A DNA stretch of 32,956 nucleotides, from the IMG/VR virus record IMGVR_UViG_3300048927_000284, positions 1 to 32,956 of that record. The stretch is one strand, 5' to 3'. Each line of letters starts with the position of its first letter. The stretch's first letter is position 1. A program made the translations under genes and the position numbers. Shown here piece after piece: positions 14,950 to 21,369 of the stretch. The notes below the pieces were generated by a model. It made no database searches and was not told the DNA's origin. It saw only the letters and a program-made list of their open reading frames with translations. This DNA comes from a virus.

Positions 14950-15323
14950 CCCTGTTGCTCCATGTTCTTTTCGACAATCGATTCTATCGCACGCTGCGCC
15001 TGGCGGAACAGGTTGACGAAGACAGTTGCTGGCCGGTGTGCGATCGCCATCTTGCGGCACACGATATTCGGGTCGGCTTGGCGGATGTAGCACCAGTACA
15101 GCAGCATGCGGTGCTTGGTCTCGAGGTCGCGCATCCCGCGTTCTAGCAATGCTGCATCGTCCTCGTCGACCTTGCGGCGCTCTTGCGTTGGCTTCTCGCC
15201 CTCGGCCTCGCGGCGCAGTTGGTCGCAATAGGCGCCGGTCGGGCTGATGCCGACTCGTGTGACGTCACGGAATACCCGGGCCCAGTTCTCCAGTCTCCAA
15301 CCGATGTCGCGCGTGTCATTCAA
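14946..15323 (-). CDS. Candidate late-gene transcription regulator (RinA/ArpU/Q-like)
   Basis: The 125-residue basic helical protein has the sigma4-like pattern of phage late regulators: an acidic/basic middle (Lys-Val-Asp-Glu-Asp-Asp-Ala-Ala-Leu-Leu-Glu) and then Thr-Lys-His-Arg-Met-Leu-Leu-Tyr-Trp-Cys-Tyr, Cys-Arg-Lys-Met-Ala-Ile and a final helix with Phe-Arg-Gln-Ala-Gln-Arg-Ala-Ile. Lying just before the late promoter, it is in the right place for a Q-type activator or antiterminator. The only sensible start is TTG, eight bases after AAGGAG, overlapping the preceding stop as TTGA. A rare start would limit its synthesis. The class is inferred; a direct match could not be tested. Confidence 0.65.
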   Translation of the reverse strand: MNDTRDIGWRLENWARVFRDVTRVGISPTGAYCDQLRREAEGEKPTQERRKVDEDDAALLERGMRDLETKHRMLLYWCYIRQADPNIVCRKMAIAHRPATVFVNLFRQAQRAIESIVEKNMEQQG

Positions 15324-15559
15324 GGCGGGGTCTCCTTCTGCTGTTGCATGGTTACGTATTGCCGGCGAGCGGCGAGGTTCTTACGGTCGATGCGGAACGA
15401 AACACAGGTGGATCCGTTCCATTCGACGTGCTGTGAGAGGTGGCCGCCCGTCCGGACCATGCAGCGGCCCATGCCGGTACCCGCAGCGGGGTCGGCCTGC
15501 TTGACGCTGTATTCATCACAGAGGGCGCAGATGTGGTCAGGCGAGCGGCCGCGGATCAT
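15320..15559 (-). CDS. Cys-containing small hypothetical protein
   Basis: The 79-residue protein starts Met-Ile-Arg-Gly-Arg-Ser-Pro-Asp-His-Ile-Cys and has Cys-Ala-Leu-Cys, a later Cys-Met and Cys-Val, consistent with a four-Cys metal site (Cys-X2-Cys ... Cys ... Cys). The middle contains Gly-Met-Gly-Arg-Cys-Met-Val-Arg-Thr-Gly-Gly-His and Trp-Asn-Gly-Ser-Thr-Cys-Val-Ser-Phe, a pattern seen in small phage zinc proteins found near NinG. The end is Gln/Lys-rich and carries the ribosome site of the next gene. Exact role unknown. Confidence 0.68.
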   Translation of the reverse strand: MIRGRSPDHICALCDEYSVKQADPAAGTGMGRCMVRTGGHLSQHVEWNGSTCVSFRIDRKNLAARRQYVTMQQQKETPP

Positions 15560-15561
15560 GG

Positions 15562-16206
15562 TCAGATCCCCAATGCGGCAAAGATAGATTGCGGGGCAAC
15601 CTTCGGAACCGCCGCCATCGGGCGCTCGGGGATCTCCCACTGGTACATCTTCATCGTGCTTGCCACGGCGCGGCGTACCTTGCCCTCACGGCGCAGGCGC
15701 TGCACTACGAGCTGCACGGCGCGCTGGTTGGCGTCGAGGCGTTGCGCGATCTGTTCGGTCGTGTACCCGGGCATCTTGCCGAGCAGGCCAAGCACCTGAT
15801 CCTCCAATGGAGGGTTGTAGACGCGGCGATCGCGTTGACGCGGGGTCTGTGCGCGCCAATGGGCATATGCTTGGCGCTCCCGCTGGCGGCAGCGCTTGAG
15901 GCGCTCGGGATCGGCCTTGAGCCTTGCGTGCCGCTCGCTATTGGTCATTTGGCGCATGGGTGTGTCTGGTGCGTCGCCAAGGCCATAGAGACGGATCTTC
16001 GTGCCGTTGATGATTTCGTAATCAGCGATGCGCACTCGGCGCGGCTCCCGGCGCAGATAGCGAATGTATTCAGCTACCAAGGTTTGATGGCAATACAGCT
16101 TGCCTGCAAGTGCGGCCGACGACATGTTGCCTTCCGCGAGCAATGCAAGCAGGCGCTCGATGCGGATCTGCGCACGCTTGGACTGGAACGTGGTGTTGCG
16201 CTTCAT
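15562..16206 (-). CDS. Tandem winged-helix DNA-binding protein
   Basis: The 214-residue protein has two helix-turn-helix units. The N-terminal unit (about 10-50) contains Ile-Glu-Arg-Leu-Leu-Ala-Leu-Leu-Ala-Glu-Gly-Asn-Met-Ser-Ser-Ala-Ala-Leu-Ala and Glu-Tyr-Ile-Arg-Tyr-Leu; the C-terminal unit (about 140-185) contains Gln-Val-Leu-Gly-Leu-Leu-Gly-Lys-Met-Pro-Gly-Tyr-Thr-Thr-Glu-Gln-Ile-Ala and Val-Gln-Arg-Leu-Arg-Arg-Glu-Gly-Lys-Val. A very basic linker joins them. It probably acts on phage DNA as a regulator of the replication/late boundary. The start is fixed by the ATGA overlap with the preceding gene; the longer upstream reading is Arg-rich and is rejected. Confidence 0.72.
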   Translation of the reverse strand: MKRNTTFQSKRAQIRIERLLALLAEGNMSSAALAGKLYCHQTLVAEYIRYLRREPRRVRIADYEIINGTKIRLYGLGDAPDTPMRQMTNSERHARLKADPERLKRCRQRERQAYAHWRAQTPRQRDRRVYNPPLEDQVLGLLGKMPGYTTEQIAQRLDANQRAVQLVVQRLRREGKVRRAVASTMKMYQWEIPERPMAAVPKVAPQSIFAALGI

Positions 16207-16697
16207 GCGGCCTCCTTGTACACGTTGCCGTCGGCCAGACGCTTGTAGATCGTGTTCATCGCCTCGGTCACTTCCCAGCGCTTCGCGATCGCCATCTGCT
16301 GGTCGTGGATCTGCAGCGCGCGCTCGACGTCGCGCAGGGCTTCGCCATCCAGGCGCCAGTTGCCCGAGCGCTTGCTGCGCATCTGTGCGCGGAACAGGCC
16401 ATCGAGGGCTTTCACGATGTCGCCTTCGTACTCGGCGCCGATGCCCTTCTCGGTCAGGATCAGTGCCACGTTCAGGGCGCAGGACACGCAGGACCACGAT
16501 TCCTCGTTGGCGTCGCCGGCGCGCAGGTTGTCGAAGGACAGCCAGTACGCGACGCCGAGGTCCGCCAGCTGATCTTCTTTAAGCGTCGAAGCGTTCTCGC
16601 CGCGGGCGTGGCACATGGCGATCGCTACCAGGCCGCCGTGCTGCGCGACGGGCTTAGGGCGATAGGCTTTGTTGCGGGGCTTCTTCGACTTGCTCAT
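16203..16697 (-). CDS. Conserved phage hypothetical protein next to NinG
   Basis: The 164-residue protein starts Met-Ser-Lys-Ser-Lys-Lys-Pro-Arg-Asn-Lys-Ala-Tyr-Arg-Pro-Lys-Pro, a very basic tail common to a family of phage proteins encoded beside NinG. The rest is helical, with Leu-Gly-Val-Ala-Tyr-Trp-Leu-Ser-Phe-Asp-Asn-Leu-Arg, Trp-Ser-Cys-Val-Ser-Cys-Ala-Leu-Asn-Val-Ala-Leu and Arg-Asp-Val-Glu-Arg-Ala-Leu-Gln-Ile-His-Asp-Gln-Gln. Both ends are ATGA overlaps. No function can be assigned; the basic tail suggests nucleic-acid contact. Confidence 0.72.
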   Translation of the reverse strand: MSKSKKPRNKAYRPKPVAQHGGLVAIAMCHARGENASTLKEDQLADLGVAYWLSFDNLRAGDANEESWSCVSCALNVALILTEKGIGAEYEGDIVKALDGLFRAQMRSKRSGNWRLDGEALRDVERALQIHDQQMAIAKRWEVTEAMNTIYKRLADGNVYKEAA

Positions 16698-17347
16698 GCT
16701 TTCTCCTTCATGGCGCGCAGCTTGGCGGCGTATTCGGCCTTCATGGCCTTCAATTGGTCGATGGTGTAGTGGCGCGGCGCGTTGTCGGCCTCCAGCGCTT
16801 CCACCGCGGCTAGGCCGATGCGGGCGATTAGGCCGCCGCGGTATTCGACAGCGTTGCCGGATCGGTCCCGATTGCAGTACACGAGCTGGCGGTGGACGTT
16901 GCGCTCGTCGAAACGCAGATGCGGCGCGCTCCCGACACTGCGGTAGTGGCCGGCATCCCATGCCGATCCGGTCAGGTAGTCCTTGACGTTCGTGCGGCCG
17001 CAGCAGATGCACGACTGGTCGCGGTCGCGCTCGCGGATGTAAGCGTTGAACACGCGCTGGAGGTCAGCGAGCCATTCGCCCTTGGTCTTGAGCTTCTCGA
17101 GCGCCGCCTTTGTCGCAGCACGGTCGGCGCGCTGCGCAGCTTTGGCGGCTCTCAGTTCCTTCCGTTCCTTTTGCTCGCGCAGCCGGCGTGCAAAACTAGA
17201 TGCGCACGCGGCACTGCACACCTGCTGCCCCATTCGCTGCTGCTTGAATGGGGTTCCGCAGTTGGAGCACTTCCGATCGCGCAGTTGCGACGTCAGCGCG
17301 CTTGCGCCTTTGATCGGCATGCGGCGGGTGAGGGGAGTTCTCAGCAT
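16694..17347 (-). CDS. ninG: NinG/Rap-type recombination protein
   Basis: The 217-residue protein has the NinG layout: an N-terminal zinc finger (Cys27, Cys30, Cys44, Cys48), a long Lys/Ala/Glu-rich helical arm (about 55-95), then a second Cys cluster (Cys113, Cys115, Cys116, in Cys-Ile-Cys-Cys-Gly-Arg) followed by Asp-Ala-Gly-His-Tyr and His-Arg-Gln-Leu-Val-Tyr-Cys-Asn, an HNH-like metal site. Lambda NinG (Rap) binds and resolves branched recombination intermediates. It lies in the usual place between replication genes and the late regulator. The start Met-Leu-Arg-Thr-Pro is two bases after the upstream stop. Confidence 0.9.
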   Translation of the reverse strand: MLRTPLTRRMPIKGASALTSQLRDRKCSNCGTPFKQQRMGQQVCSAACASSFARRLREQKERKELRAAKAAQRADRAATKAALEKLKTKGEWLADLQRVFNAYIRERDRDQSCICCGRTNVKDYLTGSAWDAGHYRSVGSAPHLRFDERNVHRQLVYCNRDRSGNAVEYRGGLIARIGLAAVEALEADNAPRHYTIDQLKAMKAEYAAKLRAMKEKA

Positions 17348-17349
17348 GG

Positions 17350-17607
17350 TCAGCCCTCGCGTGGCACGATTGCGGTCTTGTGGGTCTTGGCGCACTCGGC
17401 GCACAGGACGGCCCAGTCTCCCAAGTAGCCCAAGCGCATTCCGCTACGCAGATTCATTGCTGGGTCCGGGTACTGCTCTTCGCCGGCGATGCGATATGGG
17501 GCGGCGTCCGGTCGATACTCATCTGGACCCCACTCGTAACCCAGGTTTGAGTCGTAGAAAGCCTTGCCATCGCATACGTCGCAAAGGCGGTAATCTGCTG
17601 CTGCCAT
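17350..17607 (-). CDS. Small two-knuckle zinc protein
   Basis: The 85-residue protein has Cys-Asp-Val-Cys near the N-terminus and Cys-Ala-Glu-Cys near the C-terminus, a spacing that can close one zinc site around a Tyr/Pro-rich middle (Tyr-Glu-Trp-Gly-Pro-Asp-Glu-Tyr-Arg-Pro-Asp). An AAAGAGAA ribosome site precedes the start. Similar small Cys-X2-Cys proteins are common in ninB-ninG regions of phages. Function unknown. Confidence 0.68.
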   Translation of the reverse strand: MAAADYRLCDVCDGKAFYDSNLGYEWGPDEYRPDAAPYRIAGEEQYPDPAMNLRSGMRLGYLGDWAVLCAECAKTHKTAIVPREG

Positions 17608-17655
17608 AGTCAGTTCTCTTTCGTTCTAGTTGTGCGCTGTGCGCTATGTGTTGCT

Positions 17656-17670
17656 GCCCGGCGGCCGGGC
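17656..17670. repeat. Short perfect GC hairpin in intergenic leader
   Basis: GCCCGG-CGG-CCGGGC can form a tight stem in the 71-bp gap before the two-knuckle gene. There is no T-tract on either strand. The same gap carries the sequence AACTAGAACGA (minus strand), which also precedes the gene upstream of it. Confidence 0.45.
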
Positions 17671-17678
17671 GGGTGGCT

Positions 17679-17927
17679 TTAGAAGGGCTGCTGAGCCGCG
17701 CGTTCTGCCTCTTCGGCCTCTTCTGAAGCTCTAATCAGTGCCCAGCCGAGCGCCCGTGCTATGTCTGCATCCATCGTGAAACGGATCGGGCCATAAAATT
17801 CCTCGCTTTTCTTGTCATAGGTTTTCACCTGAACCAGATTCAGCCCATCTGCGTCGGGCCCAACCTGAATCGCTACGCCCTCTTTGTCGTGCCATACATT
17901 GCGCACCAGCTCTGTCGTGACAGTCAT
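17679..17927 (-). CDS. Small hypothetical phage protein
   Basis: The 82-residue acidic protein has a beta-rich N-terminal half (Val-Ala-Ile-Gln-Val-Gly-Pro-Asp-Ala-Asp-Gly-Leu-Asn-Leu-Val-Gln-Val-Lys-Thr) and a C-terminal helix (Ala-Arg-Ala-Leu-Gly-Trp-Ala-Leu-Ile-Arg-Ala-Ser-Glu-Glu-Ala-Glu). A good GAGGAAC ribosome site precedes it. It lies downstream of the helicase gene. I do not recognise the family. Confidence 0.65.
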   Translation of the reverse strand: MTVTTELVRNVWHDKEGVAIQVGPDADGLNLVQVKTYDKKSEEFYGPIRFTMDADIARALGWALIRASEEAEEAERAAQQPF

Positions 17928-17970
17928 GTGTTCCTCGTTCTAGTTAGTCATGCGCTCGCGCGCGGAGTGG

Positions 17971-19305
17971 TCAGTCGAAGCCACCGCGGCTCGACGTCGA
18001 CTTGGTTGGCTTCGGACGGCGGAACCAGCGGTACGGCAGGTCTTGGAACCGGGTCTGCGGGCCGATGTACTCGATCCCGACGACGCCAGGCGATCCCTGC
18101 CGCTGCTTCGCGCTGATCCATTCGCAGATGCCTTTGTCCTGCGTCTCCGAGTCCCACAGCTCGTCGCGGTACAGGAAAATGATGTTGGCGGCGTCCTGCT
18201 CGATGTATCCGGACACGCCCAGGTCGGACATGATCGGGCGCTTGTCCTGCCGCTTCTCGCACTCCCGGTTGAGCTGGGCGAGCAGGATGATTGCCGCGTC
18301 GAGTTCCTTGCCGAGAGCGATCAGGCCGCGGGTGTACTCGCCCATTGCCTCGTGCAGCTTGTCCGACTTGGCGCCGGTGATGAACGACAGCTGGTCGATG
18401 CAAATGATGTCGAGGCCGTGCTCGCGCTTGACCTTGCGGGCCTTGGCGCGGATCTCCGGAATCGACAGCCCGGTCTGGTCGTCGATGAACAGGTTCAGGC
18501 GGCGCGAGTTGATCGTCGCGTTCGTGATCGCGTTCCAGCGCTGCTCATCGTCGTCCGTCTCGCCCGGCTTGCGCAGCCATGACATGTCGACCTTGGCGAG
18601 CGCCGAGATGTTGCGGTCGTTGACCTGATTCGTCGACATCTCCATCGACAGGAACAGGGACGAGTAGTCGCGGGCAGCATTGCGGCAGATACCCAGGCCG
18701 GCGGCGGTCTTGCCGGTACCCGGGCGGCCGGCAATGACCGTCAGCGTGCCACGCTCCAGGCCACCATCGAGCATCTCGTCGAGGTGCTTGAACCCGGTCG
18801 GGATCGGGCGAACCTTGCCGTCCAGGCGCTGCTGCAGGAGCGTGATGTACTCGTCGAGCGTGGCGTCGAGGCGGCGCGGATCCTTGGCGGTCTTGCGCTG
18901 GGCGAGGGCGTCGAGCTTTGCCGCGGCCTCTGCGATGCACTCGGTGCTGTCCTTGCCCGACTCGGCATCAGCGGCCAGATCGATCGACAGAGCCGACAGG
19001 GCGCGCTTCGCAGCCTTCTCGATGACGATCCCGGCGTGGTACGCAATCTTCGCGCTGCTCGGCGCCGAAGCGTGGAGCTGGCCCAGGTACGGGAACAGCT
19101 CAGCATCCAGGCGCTCGGCCAGCGTGATCGCATCGACGCGCTTGCCTGCTGCGAGCTGGGCGCGGATCTCGCCGAAGATCGTCCGGTGGTCGCCGCGGTA
19201 GAAGTGCTCGGCAGCCAGCTCTGGGATCCGGTCGAAGGCGTCGTTGTCGCGCAGGATCGCGCCCAGCACAGCCTGTTCGGCTTCGATGTTGAACTGGTCG
19301 CTCAT
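17971..19305 (-). CDS. DnaB-like replicative helicase
   Basis: The 444-residue protein has the DnaB plan: an N-terminal helical domain (residues about 1-105, with Ala-Glu-Gln-Ala-Val-Leu-Gly-Ala-Ile-Leu), a linker, and a RecA-fold ATPase with Thr-Gly-Phe-Lys-His-Leu-Asp (170-176), Walker A Ala-Gly-Arg-Pro-Gly-Thr-Gly-Lys-Thr (192-200), Walker B Ile-Ile-Cys-Ile-Asp-Gln-Leu-Ser, and the Gln/Arg motif Gln-Leu-Asn-Arg-Glu-Cys-Glu. It unwinds the phage replication fork. The gene overlaps the upstream initiator-like gene in ATGA, giving the initiator-helicase pair of O/P or DnaT/DnaB-type modules. Confidence 0.93.
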   Translation of the reverse strand: MSDQFNIEAEQAVLGAILRDNDAFDRIPELAAEHFYRGDHRTIFGEIRAQLAAGKRVDAITLAERLDAELFPYLGQLHASAPSSAKIAYHAGIVIEKAAKRALSALSIDLAADAESGKDSTECIAEAAAKLDALAQRKTAKDPRRLDATLDEYITLLQQRLDGKVRPIPTGFKHLDEMLDGGLERGTLTVIAGRPGTGKTAAGLGICRNAARDYSSLFLSMEMSTNQVNDRNISALAKVDMSWLRKPGETDDDEQRWNAITNATINSRRLNLFIDDQTGLSIPEIRAKARKVKREHGLDIICIDQLSFITGAKSDKLHEAMGEYTRGLIALGKELDAAIILLAQLNRECEKRQDKRPIMSDLGVSGYIEQDAANIIFLYRDELWDSETQDKGICEWISAKQRQGSPGVVGIEYIGPQTRFQDLPYRWFRRPKPTKSTSSRGGFD

Positions 19306-20111
19306 GCTGACTCCCGATGGGCACGTTGGGCCTGCTGGCCGGCGGTCGTCAGGACGTACTGGCCGTCACCGTTCAGGTACCAAAGCTTCAGCCAGTTGCA
19401 CTGCACCGACTTCCGGAACACCGTGCGCCAAGCCTTGTAGCGCTTGGCATCCGGCTGCGAGTAGCGGTCCTTGAACTCGCGCCACTGCAGGGCCAGGAAC
19501 TCGTGCGGCAGCTTGACCAAGTCGGCATATGCGAACACCGGATCGCCGTCAGGGATCGGCTTCTCGCCCGACCGTTTGCACTCGGCAAGGAAGGTCTGCA
19601 GGGAGACGGCTGCTTTGCGTTTCGGGCTTTCGTCTTGCTCGCCGGGTTGCCCCCCTTGGGGGGTATGGGGGGTTTTAGGTTCTTCTTTCTCTTTCTTATC
19701 TTCTCTAGGTAACGCGGTGGTAACGGTGTTGTCCGTTTCTGGTAACGCTACCTCCGTTACCTTTGCGTTAGCCTTGTGGTTAGAAACACGCTTTGCAGTC
19801 TGTGCACGCTGCTTTGCAGAGGCACCGTTGTGCTCTTCGAAGCGTGCAACGGTAACGCCGTCGTCGCTCTCGGTCAGCCACCCGATCGTTACCAGTGCCT
19901 TGCCCAGGCCTGCAACGCCGGTCTTGCGATCGATCGTGCGAGTCGTCATGCCCTGCAGCAGGCCATCCGACGAATGCTCGTCAGCGGTTGCCCACAGCCA
20001 GTACAGGCCACCGATAACAGCGGCTTCGCCCTGGTCGGTCAGTTCGCAAAGTTGGCCGACACGCGGGTCGTCCCAGAGGTTAGTGCGTACTTTGATCCAT
20101 TCGCCGGCCAT
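19302..20111 (-). CDS. Replication initiator / helicase-loading protein (O or DnaT-like)
   Basis: The 269-residue protein has an N-terminal winged-helix domain (about 1-100: Trp-Ile-Lys-Val-Arg-Thr-Asn-Leu-Trp-Asp-Asp-Pro-Arg-Val, Ala-Val-Ile-Gly-Gly-Leu-Tyr-Trp-Leu-Trp), a charged, Lys/Glu/Pro-rich flexible linker (about 105-165), and a helical C-terminal domain (about 170-250) with Phe-Leu-Ala-Glu-Cys-Lys, Trp-Arg-Glu-Phe-Lys-Asp-Arg-Tyr and Lys-Ala-Trp-Arg-Thr-Val-Phe-Arg, typical of DnaT-like loaders. It should bind the origin and deliver the helicase. The linker-coding part carries the GGTAACG repeats listed separately. Confidence 0.82.
   Translation of the reverse strand: MAGEWIKVRTNLWDDPRVGQLCELTDQGEAAVIGGLYWLWATADEHSSDGLLQGMTTRTIDRKTGVAGLGKALVTIGWLTESDDGVTVARFEEHNGASAKQRAQTAKRVSNHKANAKVTEVALPETDNTVTTALPREDKKEKEEPKTPHTPQGGQPGEQDESPKRKAAVSLQTFLAECKRSGEKPIPDGDPVFAYADLVKLPHEFLALQWREFKDRYSQPDAKRYKAWRTVFRKSVQCNWLKLWYLNGDGQYVLTTAGQQAQRAHRESA
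19708..19893. repeat. Candidate replication origin: GGTAACG iterons inside the initiator gene
   Basis: GGTAACG occurs at 19708, 19719, 19741 and 19851 on the plus strand, and inverted (CGTTACC) at 19755 and 19887. The first three starts are 11 and 22 bp apart, so they lie on one face of the helix. In the coding frame the repeat falls in different registers (Val-Thr, Leu-Pro with the rare TTA codon), which argues for selection on DNA rather than protein. An A+T-richer polypyrimidine tract lies just to the left (about 19675-19706). Lambda-type phages also carry their origin within the initiator gene. Confidence 0.65.
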
Positions 20112-20112
20112 G

Positions 20113-20280
20113 TCAGATTCCCCTCTCTTGGTTCATCCGGCGCGCTGCAGCGTGCGCCAGGCCGCCATTGGCGAACTGTTCGATCAGGAAGAACTTCGCA
20201 GCGTCGGCCGAGTAGTAGCCGAGCAGGTACATGCCGCGAGCGGGCAGGACAGTGATTTCGTAGGAGGCGAAGGAAATCAT
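20113..20280 (-). CDS. 55-residue hypothetical protein
   Basis: Met-Ile-Ser-Phe-Ala-Ser-Tyr-Glu-Ile-Thr-Val-Leu begins a 55-residue product with Tyr-Leu-Leu-Gly-Tyr-Tyr-Ser-Ala-Asp-Ala-Ala-Lys-Phe-Phe-Leu and a helical Ala/Arg-rich end. The start overlaps the upstream stop in ATGA and its stop is one base before the initiator start, so it fills the gap in the operon exactly. Frames in other registers here are shadows. Unknown function. Confidence 0.65.
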   Translation of the reverse strand: MISFASYEITVLPARGMYLLGYYSADAAKFFLIEQFANGGLAHAAARRMNQERGI

Positions 20281-20645
20281 GCTGCCTCCTGCTGACGGCC
20301 GAACAGCGCAGCCACGAGAGGGTCGCAGCGGCCGACGATGGGATATTCGCGAACGATGGTCTGACGCATGGAGCCGTGTTCAAAGCTCGCAGGAGCGCCG
20401 ACGAGGTGCCAGGTGTAGCAGACGTTGTTGCGGCCTGGCTGCGTGTGGATCTTGCGGTAGACGCGGCCTTCGCCTTTCAGGATGAACAGGCGGGAACGGA
20501 TCGTGTCCTTAGCGAAGGTCAGACCTTCGTTGAGGTCGGGGATGGTGAGGCCATCTACGCCAGCAGCTTGCAGGCGGTCGATGATGGCCTTGGTCAGCTT
20601 GTCCAGAGCGGCAAGCCGTGCGGATTTGAGCGTAGGCTTCGTCAT
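20277..20645 (-). CDS. Winged-helix regulator-like protein
   Basis: The 122-residue basic protein has a helix-turn-helix with wing: Ile-Ile-Asp-Arg-Leu-Gln-Ala-Ala-Gly-Val-Asp-Gly-Leu-Thr-Ile-Pro-Asp-Leu-Asn-Glu at about 20-40, Arg-Ser-Arg-Leu-Phe-Ile-Leu-Lys-Gly-Glu-Gly-Arg-Val-Tyr-Arg-Lys as recognition helix and wing, and an extension of about 45 residues. ATGA overlaps link it to both neighbours. It may be an early regulator or an origin accessory factor; nothing distinguishes these. Confidence 0.7.
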   Translation of the reverse strand: MTKPTLKSARLAALDKLTKAIIDRLQAAGVDGLTIPDLNEGLTFAKDTIRSRLFILKGEGRVYRKIHTQPGRNNVCYTWHLVGAPASFEHGSMRQTIVREYPIVGRCDPLVAALFGRQQEAA

Positions 20646-20851
20646 GGCGGCGTACCTTTGCCCATGGCGAATTTGACGACAGCAGATGCGCGCGCAGCTG
20701 CTTGACGCTCACGGTAGCCAGCTTGCCAGTCAGCGATAGCCGGAACGCCGATGTTCATGTTGTGGTCGTCGATACCAAGACCACGATCAAAGGCATCGGC
20801 GCCGCGCTGGCGCATAATCTGTGGGGTGACGGGGCGGATGGAGAGATCCAT
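20642..20851 (-). CDS. Small hypothetical early protein
   Basis: The 69-residue protein starts Met-Asp-Leu-Ser-Ile-Arg-Pro-Val-Thr-Pro-Gln-Ile-Met-Arg-Gln-Arg-Gly-Ala-Asp-Ala-Phe-Asp, a pattern seen in short early phage proteins, and ends in a basic helix (Trp-Gln-Ala-Gly-Tyr-Arg-Glu-Arg-Gln-Ala-Ala-Ala-Arg). The stop overlaps the next start in ATGA. Function unknown. Confidence 0.65.
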   Translation of the reverse strand: MDLSIRPVTPQIMRQRGADAFDRGLGIDDHNMNIGVPAIADWQAGYRERQAAARASAVVKFAMGKGTPP

Positions 20852-20853
20852 GA

Positions 20854-21051
20854 TCACTCCCCAGCCTGCGTCGACTTGTGGCACTGCTTGGCAGCTTTCG
20901 CCAGCTCGTCGATGCTCGCGCTCAGACGGCCGAAGTCACGCGGTTCGGCGCCAGAGTTACGCGAGCGCTTGTAGACGTCGCGGCGGATCACAACGTTGTC
21001 CGCGGTCGAAAGCAGTTTTTCGAAATTTTGCTTCTGTGTTAAGGTGTCCAT
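20854..21051 (-). CDS. Small hypothetical early protein
   Basis: The 65-residue protein starts Met-Asp-Thr-Leu-Thr-Gln-Lys-Gln-Asn-Phe with AGGA six bases upstream. A GTG one codon earlier is also possible but less well placed. It is charged and helical (Phe-Glu-Lys-Leu-Leu-Ser-Thr-Ala-Asp-Asn-Val-Val-Ile-Arg-Arg-Asp). The 5' leader contains a strong GC hairpin that on the opposite strand looks like a terminator. Function unknown. Confidence 0.62.
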   Translation of the reverse strand: MDTLTQKQNFEKLLSTADNVVIRRDVYKRSRNSGAEPRDFGRLSASIDELAKAAKQCHKSTQAGE

Positions 21052-21069
21052 CACTTATCCTTTTTCCTC

Positions 21070-21096
21070 GCCCGGCTGCACCCGGGCTATTTTTTT
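21070..21096 (+). terminator. Plus-strand intrinsic terminator within the leftward operon
   Basis: The perfect stem GCCCGG/CCGGGC has a 6-base loop and is followed, after TA, by seven T on the plus strand only. All genes here are on the minus strand, so it would end an antisense transcript. On the minus strand it is a hairpin in the leader of the next gene, without a T-tract. Confidence 0.65.
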
Positions 21097-21123
21097 GCCT
21101 CTTCGTGGCGCAACCGGAAGCCA

Positions 21124-21369
21124 TTAAAGGTGCCTCCGCATTGCGCCTTTCGCGCCACCCGCTCGACTGGCCGGGCGCATTCCCCGGCAATTCCCGGGTT
21201 CTCGCTTCGGCGCCGGCGGCATACCATGCACACGTGCCGCTGCGTTGGCTAAGCCTCGATACCAAGTGCTCAGACCGATCCCCAGGTCTTTGCACACTTC
21301 CACGTGGCGGCGTTTTTCTGACTCGTTCAACGACACTTCGGCGGTGATGTAGCGGGCGTTCAGGTTCAT
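21124..21369 (-). CDS. Small basic hypothetical early protein
   Basis: The 81-residue protein starts Met-Asn-Leu-Asn-Ala-Arg-Tyr-Ile-Thr-Ala-Glu-Val-Ser-Leu-Asn-Glu with an ideal AAGGAG seven bases upstream. Residues about 15-50 are helical with a possible helix-turn-helix (Val-Cys-Lys-Asp-Leu-Gly-Ile-Gly-Leu-Ser-Thr-Trp-Tyr-Arg-Gly-Leu-Ala-Asn-Ala), and the tail is very basic. It is among the first genes after cro, where lambda-like phages often encode a second regulator. A DNA-binding role is possible but not shown. Confidence 0.66.
   Translation of the reverse strand: MNLNARYITAEVSLNESEKRRHVEVCKDLGIGLSTWYRGLANAAARVHGMPPAPKREPGNCRGMRPASRAGGAKGAMRRHL

Noticed and set aside
20039-20383. 114-codon minus-strand frame covering the 55-residue gene
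   Set aside because: The alternative frame has ATGA coupling and normal composition, whereas this one overlaps two genes and is Arg/Ser-rich.
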